Assembly (NCBI RefSeq): GCF_001619985.1
Contig: NW_017264204.1
Location: forward strand, 623,983-687,982
Reading direction: 5' to 3'
Length of the DNA: 64,000 nt
DNA from: Xylona heveae TC161
Taxonomy: Eukaryota > Ascomycota > Xylonomycetes > Xylonales > Xylonaceae
The position numbers and the translations under genes were made by a program. Position 1 is the stretch's first letter. Every line of letters starts with the position of its first letter. This document shows, piece after piece, positions 1-11,618 of the stretch. The notes beneath the pieces are model-generated. The model saw only the letters and a program-made list of their open reading frames with translations. It was not told where the DNA came from and searched no databases.

Positions 1-1109
1 TTGGAGAGGTGGAGAGAAGAGAATGGTTCGAAATTGGGAATATCGGCGGGGGAGGTAGAAGGGGTCTCTTCTTCCTTGGGATTGTTAGGGTCTACTCGGT
101 GGACGGGAGGTTGTAGAGCGGAAGAAGATGATGGTGTTTGAGAAAATGGCGCAGCCCGTGAAGGTGTTGCACTCTGGGAGGCCTTTGGCTTGGGGACATC
201 TCTGCTTCCGGCCTGTAAGGCTGAGCCCGGACGCGCTCTTCGAGAAAGTCCCTCGGTCGATTCTCTCAAGGCACGTAAAACTTCGTCTCGAGAGAACTCT
301 TGCTGGTTGGAATTGTGACCGGTTTCTCCGGCTGGACCTGCTAGAGACTCAAAGTCCTGCGTGTTGTTTTTGAAGCTTTCAACTTCCTTCTCGTCTAGCC
401 CGAACCCTTTGCTTCGAGCTTTACGGATACGCTCATCTCGCTCTCTCTGCGCTTTCTCGGCCGTTCGACTCTGTGCGATTCTTTCACTGAAGCTTTTAGG
501 CCTCTCTTCCTGGGAGAAAGATGGGGGCTGTAGAAACCGGGGCGTCCTAGATTCTGACGATGCTTGTCCATCCCGAACACTGGGTGCCCGTCGTAAAGAG
601 ACATCACGACCCGTCAGGCCTTTATCAATTCCTAACAAGACCCGTCTCGGCGATTTGGCTTCTTCCTGCTTCTGCCTTTTCGGCGGCGGGGATAACGGTA
701 TCTGCACCTCACGCTGGGTATCTGTGCCTCTTGTTCTACCTGCCCTTGAGCTTGGGGGCGCTCTTTTTGTTACTCCCCCCCGGTCTTCTTGGCTTCCAGT
801 CAAAATTGTCTGAGTCGGTTCCTCCGCATCTTCACTATTGGTTTCCTGTGCCGCCTTGATCTTTGCCTGGCGCAACCGTCTAAGCTTTAGTCGGGCTTCA
901 ATCGCCTGGAGTTGTAATTGCAAGGTTTCCTCATCTTCCTCGTCTTCATTTTCGCCGTTGATAGCGCTAGACAAGGAAACTCCTTGCTTTTGTGTACTCC
1001 GCAGAGATGACGGGGACAGTAATGTCCTTCTAGAAGGAGAAGCCGTGGGCGAAGTGTGGTCCTGTTCCTGCTGCGCGCGAAACTTTCGTCGGCCACTCGG
1101 TGAGCTCAT
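1..1109 (-). CDS. mcm10: DNA replication factor Mcm10, N-terminal part (gene runs off the left edge)
   Basis: The minus-strand frame starts at 1109 (first residues MSSPSGRRKFRAQQ) and stays open for 369 codons to the window edge. The N-terminal region has an acidic stretch, then a Leu/Arg/Lys-rich predicted helix (about residues 55-80), then Ser/Pro/basic disordered sequence. It carries the short blocks SPRRVLLGIDKGL and RPKSFSERIAQSR, which I recognise from fungal Mcm10/Cdc23 homologues. Mcm10 activates the CMG helicase and tethers polymerase alpha at replication forks in the nucleus. The OB-fold and zinc finger that would settle the call lie beyond the window, so it rests on the N-terminal blocks. 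The start was chosen as the first Met of the open frame. It lies head to head with the RNase H2 subunit gene, sharing a promoter with MCB-like boxes. Confidence 0.8.
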   Translation of the reverse strand, partial: MSSPSGRRKFRAQQEQDHTSPTASPSRRTLLSPSSLRSTQKQGVSLSSAINGENEDEEDEETLQLQLQAIEARLKLRRLRQAKIKAAQETNSEDAEEPTQTILTGSQEDRGGVTKRAPPSSRAGRTRGTDTQREVQIPLSPPPKRQKQEEAKSPRRVLLGIDKGLTGRDVSLRRAPSVRDGQASSESRTPRFLQPPSFSQEERPKSFSERIAQSRTAEKAQRERDERIRKARSKGFGLDEKEVESFKNNTQDFESLAGPAGETGHNSNQQEFSRDEVLRALRESTEGLSRRARPGSALQAGSRDVPKPKASQSATPSRAAPFSQTPSSSSALQPPVHRVDPNNPKEEETPSTSPADIPNFEPFSSLHLS

Positions 1110-1759
1110 CAGAGCTTCGTAAGGCGAGCGTGGCGGCCATTGTTGTTCATTCAAGTCTGTCAGAAGTAAGCGCAAGAATATAATATTGTCCTCTCCTCTT
1201 CAATTTATTCACCATGTGACATCGTTTTCTGCAGGTAAACAAAAGAGTCGGCAGTATGTGCCCCAGGGCCCAGCTAATCAAGTGGTCGTGTAGAGCCACT
1301 TTTTACGGGAACTCAAAATGCCATGCAATTAGTTCCAATGCTCAAGATATCTCCAGAATTTTGGCAAAGAAAGGTCCAGGTATCCAGTAAATGTGCCGAA
1401 ACAAGAAATCGATCGTAGACTATAGACATGAAACATAAAGCAACTCTGATCAGGCGGTAATTGGGGGTTTCATGGCGACCGAAGGCGGTGAGTGAAATAT
1501 GCATTGTAATTGGACGGCGCCAAAGTCGAACGCGTCGGTTACGCGACTCGTGTCCAACTTCATTCGACAGCTTTTAGGGGACAGCAACCACAAGACAGGA
1601 TTCATGGATCTTTTTTTGCCAGAAGTTGTTGCTTTATTTCCAAACTTATCTGCTGTGATTTGACTCTGAGCTGGTTCTACTTGGTTCTCAAGATTCCATA
1701 TCTATTCGAAAGTCAACAACCTTCTATCTTGGGCAGAGCGTACCTCTGCTGCTTACAAG
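1110..1759. promoter_or_regulatory. Divergent promoter between mcm10 and the RNase H2B gene
   Basis: This 650 bp spacer between two divergent starts holds no convincing gene; its small open frames are unsupported. Near the plus-strand gene it contains an ACGCGT hexamer (1530-1535) and, 11 bp on, ACGCGA (1541-1546). These match the MluI cell-cycle box bound by MBF-type factors in fungi. Both flanking genes act in DNA replication or ribonucleotide repair, so a shared G1/S control is a reasonable inference. A CT-rich stretch near 1190-1220 may belong to the mcm10 side. Confidence 0.5.
1530..1546. promoter_or_regulatory. Paired MCB-like boxes (ACGCGT, ACGCGA)
   Basis: ACGCGT at 1530-1535 is the canonical MluI cell-cycle box core. 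ACGCGA at 1541-1546 is a one-base variant on the same helical face. They lie about 215-230 bp upstream of the RNase H2B start and about 420 bp upstream of the mcm10 start. Function is inferred from motif and neighbours only. Confidence 0.45.
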
Positions 1760-3346
1760 ATGAGAACGCGCTCCAGTGCAACCCAGGAACCATCCACAGA
1801 ATCCAAAACAACAAAGGTGACCAGAGCTATGGAGAGGAGCGATGATCCGCATCCGCCAAAGATGTTCATCCTCCCAAAAGGAGGATCCAATGATGCGCGG
1901 GTCGTAACATTGGCAAATCCGCGAACTTCTCTTCCCAATCGGTATTATTTTTGCCCGGAAAAGGGCGTGTACGAATTTACCAAAATAGCTGCCCCCCGAA
2001 GCACGCCCAGAAGTATATTATTAGCTCCAAAACACCACAAAGTCGAAAAGCCGCAGGATAAGGAGTCTTCGATCAGCCCGAGCAAAGAGGAACAAGAGAG
2101 CACCACGGAAGGCCCAATTGCGACACACGTATCTCACAAAAACGGAGATCCAGTCACGTCCAATGGCTACGTCACAAAAGATGCCGACGTCTTCGTGGCA
2201 ACTCCGCTGGATCCTCTCTTCTTGATATTGCCGGCATTATGTCCAAGTCAAACCAAGGACCGCTCGGACCCTCCAAAACAAATGTTCCTCTCAGCGGACG
2301 ACTACATTGAGACGCTGGCGGATAAGTCCAAACATTTCGCGCAGATCACAAAAGCTCCATTTTTTCGACAGATACTAGAGTCCAGAATGGCAGCCGCCTG
2401 CGATACCGTCGACGCTGGAGACGAGAAAATGTACCGCCTCAATAACGACAAACTACTCCAAGAATTGCTCGTGAAAGCACATTCCATGGTGCAGCGGGGT
2501 CTTCCGTCCAGCATGGAAGATAAATTTGTGACTCGCGCGCTTGAAGCTCCAGTGATGAGCATCAAACGCGAAGATACGACCGTATCAGTTGCTACGTCCA
2601 CTTCGAACGATCCCAAGGCCTTGGGATCGGCCCCAGGCGGACGGTCAGAGGAATCGGCATCGGTATCGGTATCAACAACAATGCCAGAGCTCGCCTCCCC
2701 TTCCTCCTCCTTCCCATCCGGTACACAGACGCCTGCAGATTCTGCTGAAGAATCTCAAGTCAGCTCAGCTACCAGCCTATCGGTTGAAACGGAATCACCA
2801 AGTTCAACCTCGACGGGACCAGACCCGCATATCCTCCATCTTCTCCGCCTTCGCATCTCTCTGGACTTCCTCCTCGCAAGCTACGTTCCAGCGCACATTG
2901 TTTCGCGTCTCAACTCTCTACTTTCCGCCGACGATCCTATAACTCTTTCAGCCACGACGTCTCCTTATTTTGCTCCAACAGAGAATAATGGCGTCGCTTC
3001 GGGCGGCTCTCCGGAAAAAGCCACCACTACTACTATTTCCTTTGCCCCACTGACTGCACATCTCGCGCACCTTGCGGCCCTTCGCCAGCAGGCACAAGCG
3101 TCCCGCTCTCTTGGCGATTTCAGCCGGAAACGTACCTTCAATGGCGGTGGCGGTGAAGACGACGAGTCAGCGGAAATCAGGGCCGAAAAGAAGCGGAAAA
3201 AGGATGAAGAAGAGAAGAAACGCAGAGCAGGCGAGTCAAGAGCATTGCGTGATTTAAAGAAAGTAGATACCTCAGGTATGAAGAAACTGAGCGATTTCTT
3301 TGTTAAGAAGCAGCCTGCGGGCGGGACAAAGGGAAAGACAAAGTAA
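1760..3346 (+). CDS. rnh202: Ribonuclease H2 subunit B (Rnh202 / Ydr279 family)
   Basis: A single 528-codon exon. RNase H2 is a three-subunit nuclear enzyme that cuts RNA in RNA:DNA hybrids and removes single ribonucleotides from DNA; the B subunit is structural and couples it to PCNA. The N-terminal block PNRYYFCPEKGVYEFTKI followed by APRSTPRS (about residues 59-87) is characteristic of the family. A helical segment with DDYIETLADKSKHF and FFRQILESRM lies near residues 180-210. The middle is Ser/Thr/Pro-rich and disordered, and the C-terminus is Lys/Arg-rich. MKKLSDFF near residues 507-514 looks like a PCNA-interacting peptide (hydrophobic-x-x-aromatic pair) without its leading Gln. The Met at 1760 was taken as start because the first domain follows at the expected distance. 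Confidence 0.9.
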   Translation: MRTRSSATQEPSTESKTTKVTRAMERSDDPHPPKMFILPKGGSNDARVVTLANPRTSLPNRYYFCPEKGVYEFTKIAAPRSTPRSILLAPKHHKVEKPQDKESSISPSKEEQESTTEGPIATHVSHKNGDPVTSNGYVTKDADVFVATPLDPLFLILPALCPSQTKDRSDPPKQMFLSADDYIETLADKSKHFAQITKAPFFRQILESRMAAACDTVDAGDEKMYRLNNDKLLQELLVKAHSMVQRGLPSSMEDKFVTRALEAPVMSIKREDTTVSVATSTSNDPKALGSAPGGRSEESASVSVSTTMPELASPSSSFPSGTQTPADSAEESQVSSATSLSVETESPSSTSTGPDPHILHLLRLRISLDFLLASYVPAHIVSRLNSLLSADDPITLSATTSPYFAPTENNGVASGGSPEKATTTTISFAPLTAHLAHLAALRQQAQASRSLGDFSRKRTFNGGGGEDDESAEIRAEKKRKKDEEEKKRRAGESRALRDLKKVDTSGMKKLSDFFVKKQPAGGTKGKTK

Positions 3347-4452
3347 AGGTAAATGACTTGACACAGGGTCATAATTACGGGGCGTTGTTCGGTGTTTCGG
3401 TCTACAGGCACAGGAGAAGACGGCACTATCTATGTTGATTAAATTGGGAAGACATATATACGCATATATCATAACTTAGAAATTACCAAAGGGTACTTAC
3501 ACTCCATAGTCCTCACTGCATCCAATAAAATGGCAAAGATATATTTCTTTTTTATCGGATTTTGTATTTTTTTGTAGGCTTTATTTTATTATTTGAGCTA
3601 TCGAATTGTAGCAATGTCATCATTGCTCATAGACAACAAGGATGATAAAGGCCACAGAAGCTAAGCTAAGCAAAAAAGGTTGGAGATGGGGATGTGTGTG
3701 AGAGCAAAGAGCAACAATTTACATGCTATGGATTGATTGAATCATGAGCAACCGAACCTGACCCGACCGAAACCCGCTAAAAATCCCATTTGAAAAACAG
3801 ACCCAGGTATCCTACCCTATCCTGCCCTACCTACATGTCCACTCGCTCATCCCTAACCAGAGGGTCGACATGCGTTCATGTAGGCAAGGAGGAAAAAAAG
3901 AAGATAAAAAACCAGATGCGCCGTAACCTGACCCGTGAAGACCCGAATAGAATGTAGCACTTGAAGCAATAATGCCGATGCATGGTTGCAGTTTCGAAAG
4001 AAGAATGCAGTATGCACTGGTCGTAGATGAGGATGAATGCAGAAAAACGCCGAATAACCACAGCTATTGGTATCTCTTTCTTTTCTTCTTTTGGCTCTTG
4101 TTTCTATGCCGTCTCTTGAGGAAAAGGCAGGCAGGCAATGAGTAAACAGAGAGTGAAAAAGAGCTTGTCGAAATCATTGAATTATTGAATCTTTCGATCT
4201 GACATGAGTCGCAGAGCGCCAGTCTCCTTGAAAACGCCGAATCGAAAGAATTGTAATCGTTACCGGATTGCTTCAGAGCACAAACTCGTGAAAATGCCAT
4301 GGTGTAACAACAAATCGGAACAGTCATGAGAAAAAAGAACAACATGCAGGCAAAGAACAGAAGTCGCAAGAGGCGCGCGAGAGCATAAAACTTTCATGAC
4401 TGGTCGTCTCTCGTCTCCAGCCGGACTTCGAGGTCGTAGCCGATTAGAATAT
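3347..4452. other. Convergent 3' spacer, no gene seen
   Basis: About 1.1 kb between two converging genes. It is AT-rich, with T-runs around 3545-3600 and several potential poly(A) signals on both strands (for example aataaa near 3525). Short open frames on the minus strand have no recognisable content. I take it as the 3' untranslated regions of both genes. Confidence 0.6.
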
Positions 4453-5892
4453 TTAAACGGCACCGCTTCTGGTACGCTTGCTCACGGAACGTGTAGGCCT
4501 CATGTTGGGGCTACCCTGTCGCTTCTTGCCGCGTGGGCTGCCACCACGTCTGGGCTTGGACCGACGCCAGATGTCAAAGGGGCTCGTCTTCATGGCATCG
4601 GCAGAAGAACCTGGAGTGGTTGGAACCACATCAGAGACTGAAGGCGTCTGCTCGGCAGTAGGCTTTCGGGTAGCTGAGCGGGTGACGCGAGTGGTAGCTG
4701 GCGAAGTGGCAGGAGAAGTGGCCGCCGCAACCATTGGCTCAGGAGGAGAATCGGAAACCTCTTGATCGGTCGTACTTTTTGAAGCGGAAGCGCCATCTTC
4801 GGCATCACTAGTAGTCGTTTCCTTGTCGTCGGTCTTACGCTTGCTTCTTTCCTCGCGTTCGCGGAGCTGCTCTTCAGAGGGGAACAAAAGGCGTGGCTTA
4901 AGGGAGGAGCGGGTGAAAGCTCGACCAGAGGAAGAGGAGCCGCGTCGAGCATCCAGGTCGTTGAAGCCATCAGAGTCTTGACCCTCATCAGAAGAGCTGT
5001 CCATGTCCTCGAATTTGCGGAAGATTTTCTTGCCACGACTGATAGAGAGACGATATTAATAAGCAGGAAGAGTAGGTCATTAGATGATAGATTGAACTTA
5101 CAAAACATAGACGATGCCGTCATCTCTTCTAGGAGTGCGAGTCTCCGTGCTCCGCGCTGCTTTGGCCTTTCCGGCAGATTTCTGCTTGCTCAGATCTGCA
5201 GAGCCAGACTCGTTGCTCACGTAGAAAGGATTGTCTTCAGAAGGGTCGAGCTCCGGAACTCTGTCCTTTGAATCGGTGTAAATCTGAATCTTTGCTCCTC
5301 CATTATTATCGTCGTCTTCGTTCGCAAGACCTCCAAGGGAAAAGCCGTTTGCTTTGCGTCCTTTACGACCCTTCTTGGGCATAGGCATCGCTTCTTCCAC
5401 GTTATTAGGAAGGGTTGGAAACAAGACACGCGCAGTGGCACCCATGCCTTTTGGCTGGGGCTGACGCTTCCGCGGCGTTTTGGCCGGAGTGGGCAGCAAC
5501 TCATGGGTCAAAAGACCAGGGCGGCCATTGGCCATGTTCATCGCTCCTCCCATCGCTCCTTCCTCATCCGCCGCAGTCAGGAACACATCTTCAAGACTGG
5601 AACCATCGACAAACTTCTTCCGCGACATGGGTTGGTTTGAAGGGGGAGGCGACAAAGTATGCGAAACAGAGTGTGACGCTCGACTGGACGACGGATAAGA
5701 CGCTGCTGGAACAGGTTCAGGAGCACCACGTCCTGGGGATGGGGTACGATTGGAGCGATTTGCCTGTTTCTTGGACAAACGAGTAGACTTTCTGATTTCG
5801 TATGGCTCGTAGTCGTCATATTTGGGCCCATAAAGAGGCGCTGGCGGAGTGCGAGCCCACTCCCGAGGAGGAGTCGTTGTCATAGCCGGCAA
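4453..5892 (-). CDS. Conserved-looking basic nuclear protein of unknown function (458 aa, 2 exons)
   Basis: Exons 5892-5102 and 5038-4453 flank a 63 bp GT-AG intron (5039-5101; donor GTAAGT, acceptor TATCAG). Joining them creates the block GIVYVFRGKKIFRKFED across the junction, which supports the splice. The N-terminus is Pro/Arg-rich (REWARTPPAPLYGP, then RKSTRLSKKQ). The middle has basic patches such as MPKKGRKGRKANG. The C-terminus is Arg/Ser/Lys-rich and ends SVSKRTRSGAV, with several nuclear-localisation-like clusters and no membrane segment. Most of it looks disordered. I do not recognise a characterised family and assign no function; a chromatin or nuclear scaffold role is only suggested by composition. 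A second Met four codons in (MTTTPPREW) could be the true start. Confidence 0.75.
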
Positions 5893-6710
5893 GACAATCC
5901 AACGGCTTTATTGCTATTGATAGATGAATGTCTGATTGATGCACCGGAGATTGCCGTAGCCTGGATGGCCGAAGCGAGTTAATGTGACTTGCTTGACCTG
6001 ACCAAGTTTGTTTTACAATCAACGGTGATCTTGAAGCAACAGATGAACGCAGATCTTCCGCGAACCAACCGATGCGGCAAGCGCAAGACTGTCGGCGAAA
6101 GAGCTTGAGAATATTGAACGAATGCAAAGGAGAGGGATATTGAAGATGAATTGAGTGGGAAATGAATGGCGATAGCTGGAAAGGTGGAGGAGAGAAAGAG
6201 GACGAGGATATGAGGGGCGGATTGATCGGAAGAGTGAGGATTTACCAAAGGGAGGCAGAGGAGCCAGAAGATGGTTGGACAAAATGACAAGTGAAGGACT
6301 CTCGCCGTCCAAGAGGTGGCTGGTGATATATTGCCTGATTGGGTTAGAGTCTCTCGCTTACGAGAACCCAGTACTTACTGATGTATGAGAACTGCCATTA
6401 GACTGCAGGTACCGATACCTAAGTCGCGTCTAGGACAGGGCCCGAGGCAATCAACAACACGTCAACCTGGAGAAGCCTCACTTGGATCGGAGAGAAAGCG
6501 ACTCTTGACTCCTCAGGCCCCAGATTCAGTGTGAGACAAGACTCATCACTCCAACAAGAACCCTCTCGGCATTACGAAGAGCCCTACCTCCGACGACTCA
6601 GTACTAGAGAGGCTTCAAATCTTTGGCCTTCGAATTTACAAAAATTATTGCATAATTGCACACCTTTAATCTCTTTAAGAAGCGTTTATATCCTCCCTCA
6701 CTTCTGAATT
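5893..6710. promoter_or_regulatory. Divergent promoter region upstream of DUO1
   Basis: About 820 bp between the minus-strand basic protein and the plus-strand DUO1 gene. The part near the minus gene is purine-rich on the plus strand (6120-6290), so CT-rich on that gene's sense strand, as is common in fungal 5' regions. One TCGCGT (6424-6429), the reverse of an MCB-like ACGCGA, lies 280 bp upstream of DUO1. No coding content is supported. Confidence 0.4.
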
Positions 6711-7564
6711 ATGGAATCACACGACGACTTTGAAATCGATCTCGATCTCGACCTCGACCTCGAAGCAACTCCTAAAATGGCAGATCTGGACCTGTCAGAT
6801 AGAGACCACGAGGAACTTTTGGCGTCACCGTCCAAACCCGATACACAAGCACGCGGCACAAATACGACCACGATCCCTCTAAGTGATAAGGAATCTACCA
6901 TAAGACAGAGATCACGTCAAGCCGAACGCGAGCCTCGCTTTGATACGGAAGAGGAGCATGAAGCCAGCTTGCGATCAGAACTACAGAGTGTACGAAATAT
7001 AAATCATGTGATTGAAGGTGTGGTAGACAGCTTAGAACGAGCCAAGGGGAATATGGAGGTATGCTTTTCAAATCTGGCAGAAAACTGCATTGGTCCTTAC
7101 TCATTATTTCTCTGCAGACCGTGGCTCGAACTGTCACTTCGGCCTCAGCATTACTCAACACTTGGGTTCGCATCTTGTCCCAGACAGAACACAATCAGCG
7201 ATTGATTCTCAATCCGTCGTGGCATGGAGCTACTCAGGACGTCGCCGACATGGAAAAAGAAGCGATCCTCAAGCGCCAAGCTGCCGAGAGAAAGGAGCAA
7301 GAAGAAAGGCAAAAGCGAGAAGCGGCCATACGTGCAGCTGAAGAAGCGGAGAGGCGTAAAGCGGAAACTGCTTCACGAGGAGCAACCCGAGGCACAAGAT
7401 CAAGAGGGCGGGTCCTCGGCCGAGGAGCGAGCATGCGGCCTTCTGCCGTGCCCGCGCCGACCAGAGTCCCCAGCCGGACTAACACCACCGCGGCGTCGCG
7501 GGCAGGAAGCAATATTGGCCGAGGGATTGGCAGCACGAGAGGCCGAGTGCGCAGTGTACGTTAA
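6711..7564 (+). CDS. duo1: DASH complex subunit Duo1
   Basis: Two exons (6711-7058, 7118-7564) with a 59 bp intron (donor GTATGC, acceptor CTGCAG) give a 264-residue protein. Splicing joins the block NINHVIEGVVDSLERAKGNM to ETVARTVTSASALLNTW and ILSQTEHNQRLIL. This helical pattern is the Duo1 signature domain (about residues 80-165). Duo1 is part of the fungus-specific DASH/Dam1 ring, which couples kinetochores to spindle microtubules. N-terminal to the domain is an acidic Asp/Leu repeat (DLDLDLDLE). After it come a charged coiled coil (KRQAAERKEQEERQKREAA) and a Gly/Arg-rich tail with RGR and TRG motifs, the usual fungal layout. The gene reads toward DPM1. Confidence 0.93.
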
Positions 7565-9286
<1,722 letters not shown>

Positions 9287-10475
9287 AGTTATCTCCATGT
9301 TCTTCTACTTTCATCTGGGTTTGATTGGCGTCCCTTATGTTCTCCACCTGCATGTTTCACATTCTCTAAATATATCCCATATTTCTTCTTAACCTTTCCC
9401 ATGTTATCTTTTTCTAAATCAAGTTCAATGTAGATAGCTGAATGAGAGATGCTATCCTACAGCTTCATTCCTTTTTGGTGCGTGATCTTGGGATTCGCCA
9501 ATGGTCTTTCGGTTGCTAGAATCTACAGATCAGAGTCCTAGTTTCACACCCTTCGCGTACGGAGTAAGGCGTGTCTAAACTATCCATCCCCGTCACCGGC
9601 AGCGATGTTTCATAGCATAACTACTAAACATAGGTAAAAGGCGATGAAACAAAGGTCGCTACTGTAGTGCACAGAGCTGATGACGCATCATCGTCAGCCT
9701 CCGTTGGCCACGCGTCGAAGAGTACATTTCGTCTTCCGCAGGCCGGTTGTTATTGCAATTACTGTGGTGAGAAAATTTGCAAGGCGTGTTCCTGCTTTGG
9801 CGCAGGGTCTTGTTTCCGTCGCAGATCATTGCAGATCTAGTCTTATGGAGTAGTATAGTATGACGGAACCCCATATCAAAGTGACGACGACGGGGAGGAT
9901 TTTGGTCCTGTTTCCATGGTAGAGCGTACAAGTCAACGGCGGCAGAATCCACGACTTCGCTTGGTCCCTTGACCGCTCGCCCGGGAACCAACCACCGCCT
10001 TTCAGGTCCACCAATGACAGGCCAGGAAAGTCCCCGACCTGCGCGGCAGATCAACGGCGTCGTCAACAACAAAGCCTCAGATCAGCCGTCCCCAGCCTCC
10101 TCTGATTGCGCACTGGCAACTAATCCCCACAGAATCTCGTACACCAGTTCGAAAGAATTTCCAGCCATCTAATATTTGCGCTTACGACGCCCACCATGGC
10201 CTTTGGACATTTAATGCCCTCGTTCTTGGTGTCTGGGCAGCATACAATCTTCACACCATCCTTTCCATACTACCAAGCCACTTGAAATATATTAAACCTT
10301 CTCCTCTGTTTTACTCTACCAGATTCGCATTCTTCGTTTTACTTTGCTCCCCACGAAAAACTCTTTTCCGAGACAACCTTATACATTTCTCGTCCAATTG
10401 CGCTTTGGGCCATCAGACCTTCGCCATCAAAGACTTGCTCATTCCGATCATTTTCGCACTCATAGAGATTCAACA
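9287..10475. other. Spacer between DPM1 and the RR-repeat secreted protein
   Basis: About 1.2 kb. It contains a TACGGAGTA word (9558-9566). A TATA-like AATATATTAAA (10287-10297) lies about 180 bp before the next start codon. One upstream ATG (10195) could form a short uORF. A 137-codon minus-strand frame here has no recognisable content. I see the 3' end of DPM1 and the next gene's promoter and leader, nothing else. Confidence 0.5.
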
Positions 10476-11618
10476 ATGCATTTCTTCTCCTCATCTACAC
10501 TCGCTGCACTCTCTTCATTCTCAGCCCTCGCCGCAGCTTTGCCTCTGGCTTCTCAGAATGGATCGGCTCCGGCTGCGCTAGACCGACGATCAGCGTCCTA
10601 TTCTGTCGTTCAAGTGGATGGCGGAACAACATCCTCCACGCCTAGCACAAAGACGGAATTGCGCACCATCACTCACAGCGCGAGCGCCTCCAGCGTGACA
10701 GAGGTGGTGACCTTGACCGAGCAGGCCACTCCGCTGCCCCCAACCACGCAGACCGTTGTTTCAACTATACTATCTACGCAGTCCGGCGCACCTACCACCA
10801 TTCTAGTCACCACGACCATCACAGGATCATCCACTGCGACGCCTTCGTCTTCCTCGGCTGTCACTGGATCATCTTCCTTGCCTTCTGAATCTCCAGCTAT
10901 CATCTCCACGTTGGCACCTGTCCCGGACTTTACGCAAACCTCATCCCCTGCATGGCCCACCAGCTGGAACACCTCTTCGCCTGTAGCCACGCCATCTTGC
11001 AACGAAACGCTACCAACGGCCACACTCGCACAACGGGCTGCGCTTGATACTGCGCCAACAGATCTTCCGAAACTCCCTTCAGTCACTCCAAAGGCCGGAT
11101 CTTTCAACGCTACTAGAGTGCCCGGAGCAGTCGGTGTCCGAGACCTCCCATCTGGAGCCAACCCTGCCGCTGCATTCCCTACTGGATTCTACAGACGTCA
11201 GGTTGCCGCGCCCACTGGCGTCGCTGACTCCTGGAATCAGACCGAGGATGGAGTCCACGTGCGGACCTTGGCTTCAGAAACTGCTCCTGCAGCTCCGTCT
11301 GGCTTCGTGACCCGTCGCGCTGTTGCAGCTGCCACTGGTACCGCGCCAGTATGGAACTCCACTGTTGAGGAGCGCGCTGTCCCATTCGAAGCTCCTGTCG
11401 CTGCCTCAGCCTCCGGTCATGCCCCTGAACGTCGAGCAGTCATTCAGTCTACTGGTGTTTCGTCCGCTTGGAATGCGACTTCTGCTTCTCTAGAGGGAAG
11501 AGCACTCCCGTCTGAGCGTGCTGCTGCTCCGTTTGCCACTGGTTTCCTCTCACGCCGCATCGTCGCTGCACCCACTGGAGCCGTTGGCGCCTGGAACGCC
11601 AGCTCTACCTCGGCCTAA
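10476..11618 (+). CDS. Secreted Ser/Thr-rich protein with RR-bounded tandem repeats (candidate Kex2-processed repeat precursor)
   Basis: Single exon, 380 residues from the ATG at 10476. That Met was chosen because it is followed at once by a signal peptide (MHFFSSSTLAALSSF, hydrophobic core to about residue 22); the frame extends 44 codons further upstream without such a feature. Next comes a dibasic LDRR, then a long Ser/Thr/Pro region likely to be O-glycosylated. The C-terminal third is repetitive. Arg-Arg pairs at 11193, 11313, 11430 and 11553 (steps of 40, 39 and 41 codons) each begin a unit of the form RR-xVAAxTGxxxxWNxT, followed by Arg-Ala-Leu-Pro-like and AATGF-like parts. A degenerate unit precedes the first (FNATRV to FPTGFYRR). 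Each unit carries an N-glycosylation sequon in its Trp-Asn motif. Regularly spaced Kex2-type sites in a secreted protein suggest release of peptides in the Golgi. This is inference; a structural wall protein is the alternative. Confidence 0.75.
   Translation: MHFFSSSTLAALSSFSALAAALPLASQNGSAPAALDRRSASYSVVQVDGGTTSSTPSTKTELRTITHSASASSVTEVVTLTEQATPLPPTTQTVVSTILSTQSGAPTTILVTTTITGSSTATPSSSSAVTGSSSLPSESPAIISTLAPVPDFTQTSSPAWPTSWNTSSPVATPSCNETLPTATLAQRAALDTAPTDLPKLPSVTPKAGSFNATRVPGAVGVRDLPSGANPAAAFPTGFYRRQVAAPTGVADSWNQTEDGVHVRTLASETAPAAPSGFVTRRAVAAATGTAPVWNSTVEERAVPFEAPVAASASGHAPERRAVIQSTGVSSAWNATSASLEGRALPSERAAAPFATGFLSRRIVAAPTGAVGAWNASSTSA
11193..11618 (+). repeat. Four in-frame ~120 bp protein repeats, each starting at an Arg-Arg pair
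   Basis: Units begin at 11193, 11313, 11430 and 11553; the last is cut short by the stop codon. Conserved positions are RR at the start, Val-Ala-Ala, Thr-Gly, then Trp-Asn-x-Thr/Ser, and a closing Thr/Ser-Gly-Phe before the next RR. Codon choice differs between units (cgt cgc, cgt cga, cgc cgc), so selection has kept the amino acids while the DNA has drifted. That argues for an old, functional repeat. Confidence 0.8.

Noticed and set aside
9659-10072. 137-codon minus-strand frame
   Set aside because: Composition is unlike neighbouring proteins, with no motif and no intron logic.
10344-10475. 44-codon upstream extension of the RR-repeat protein
   Set aside because: It would bury the signal peptide that begins at 10476.
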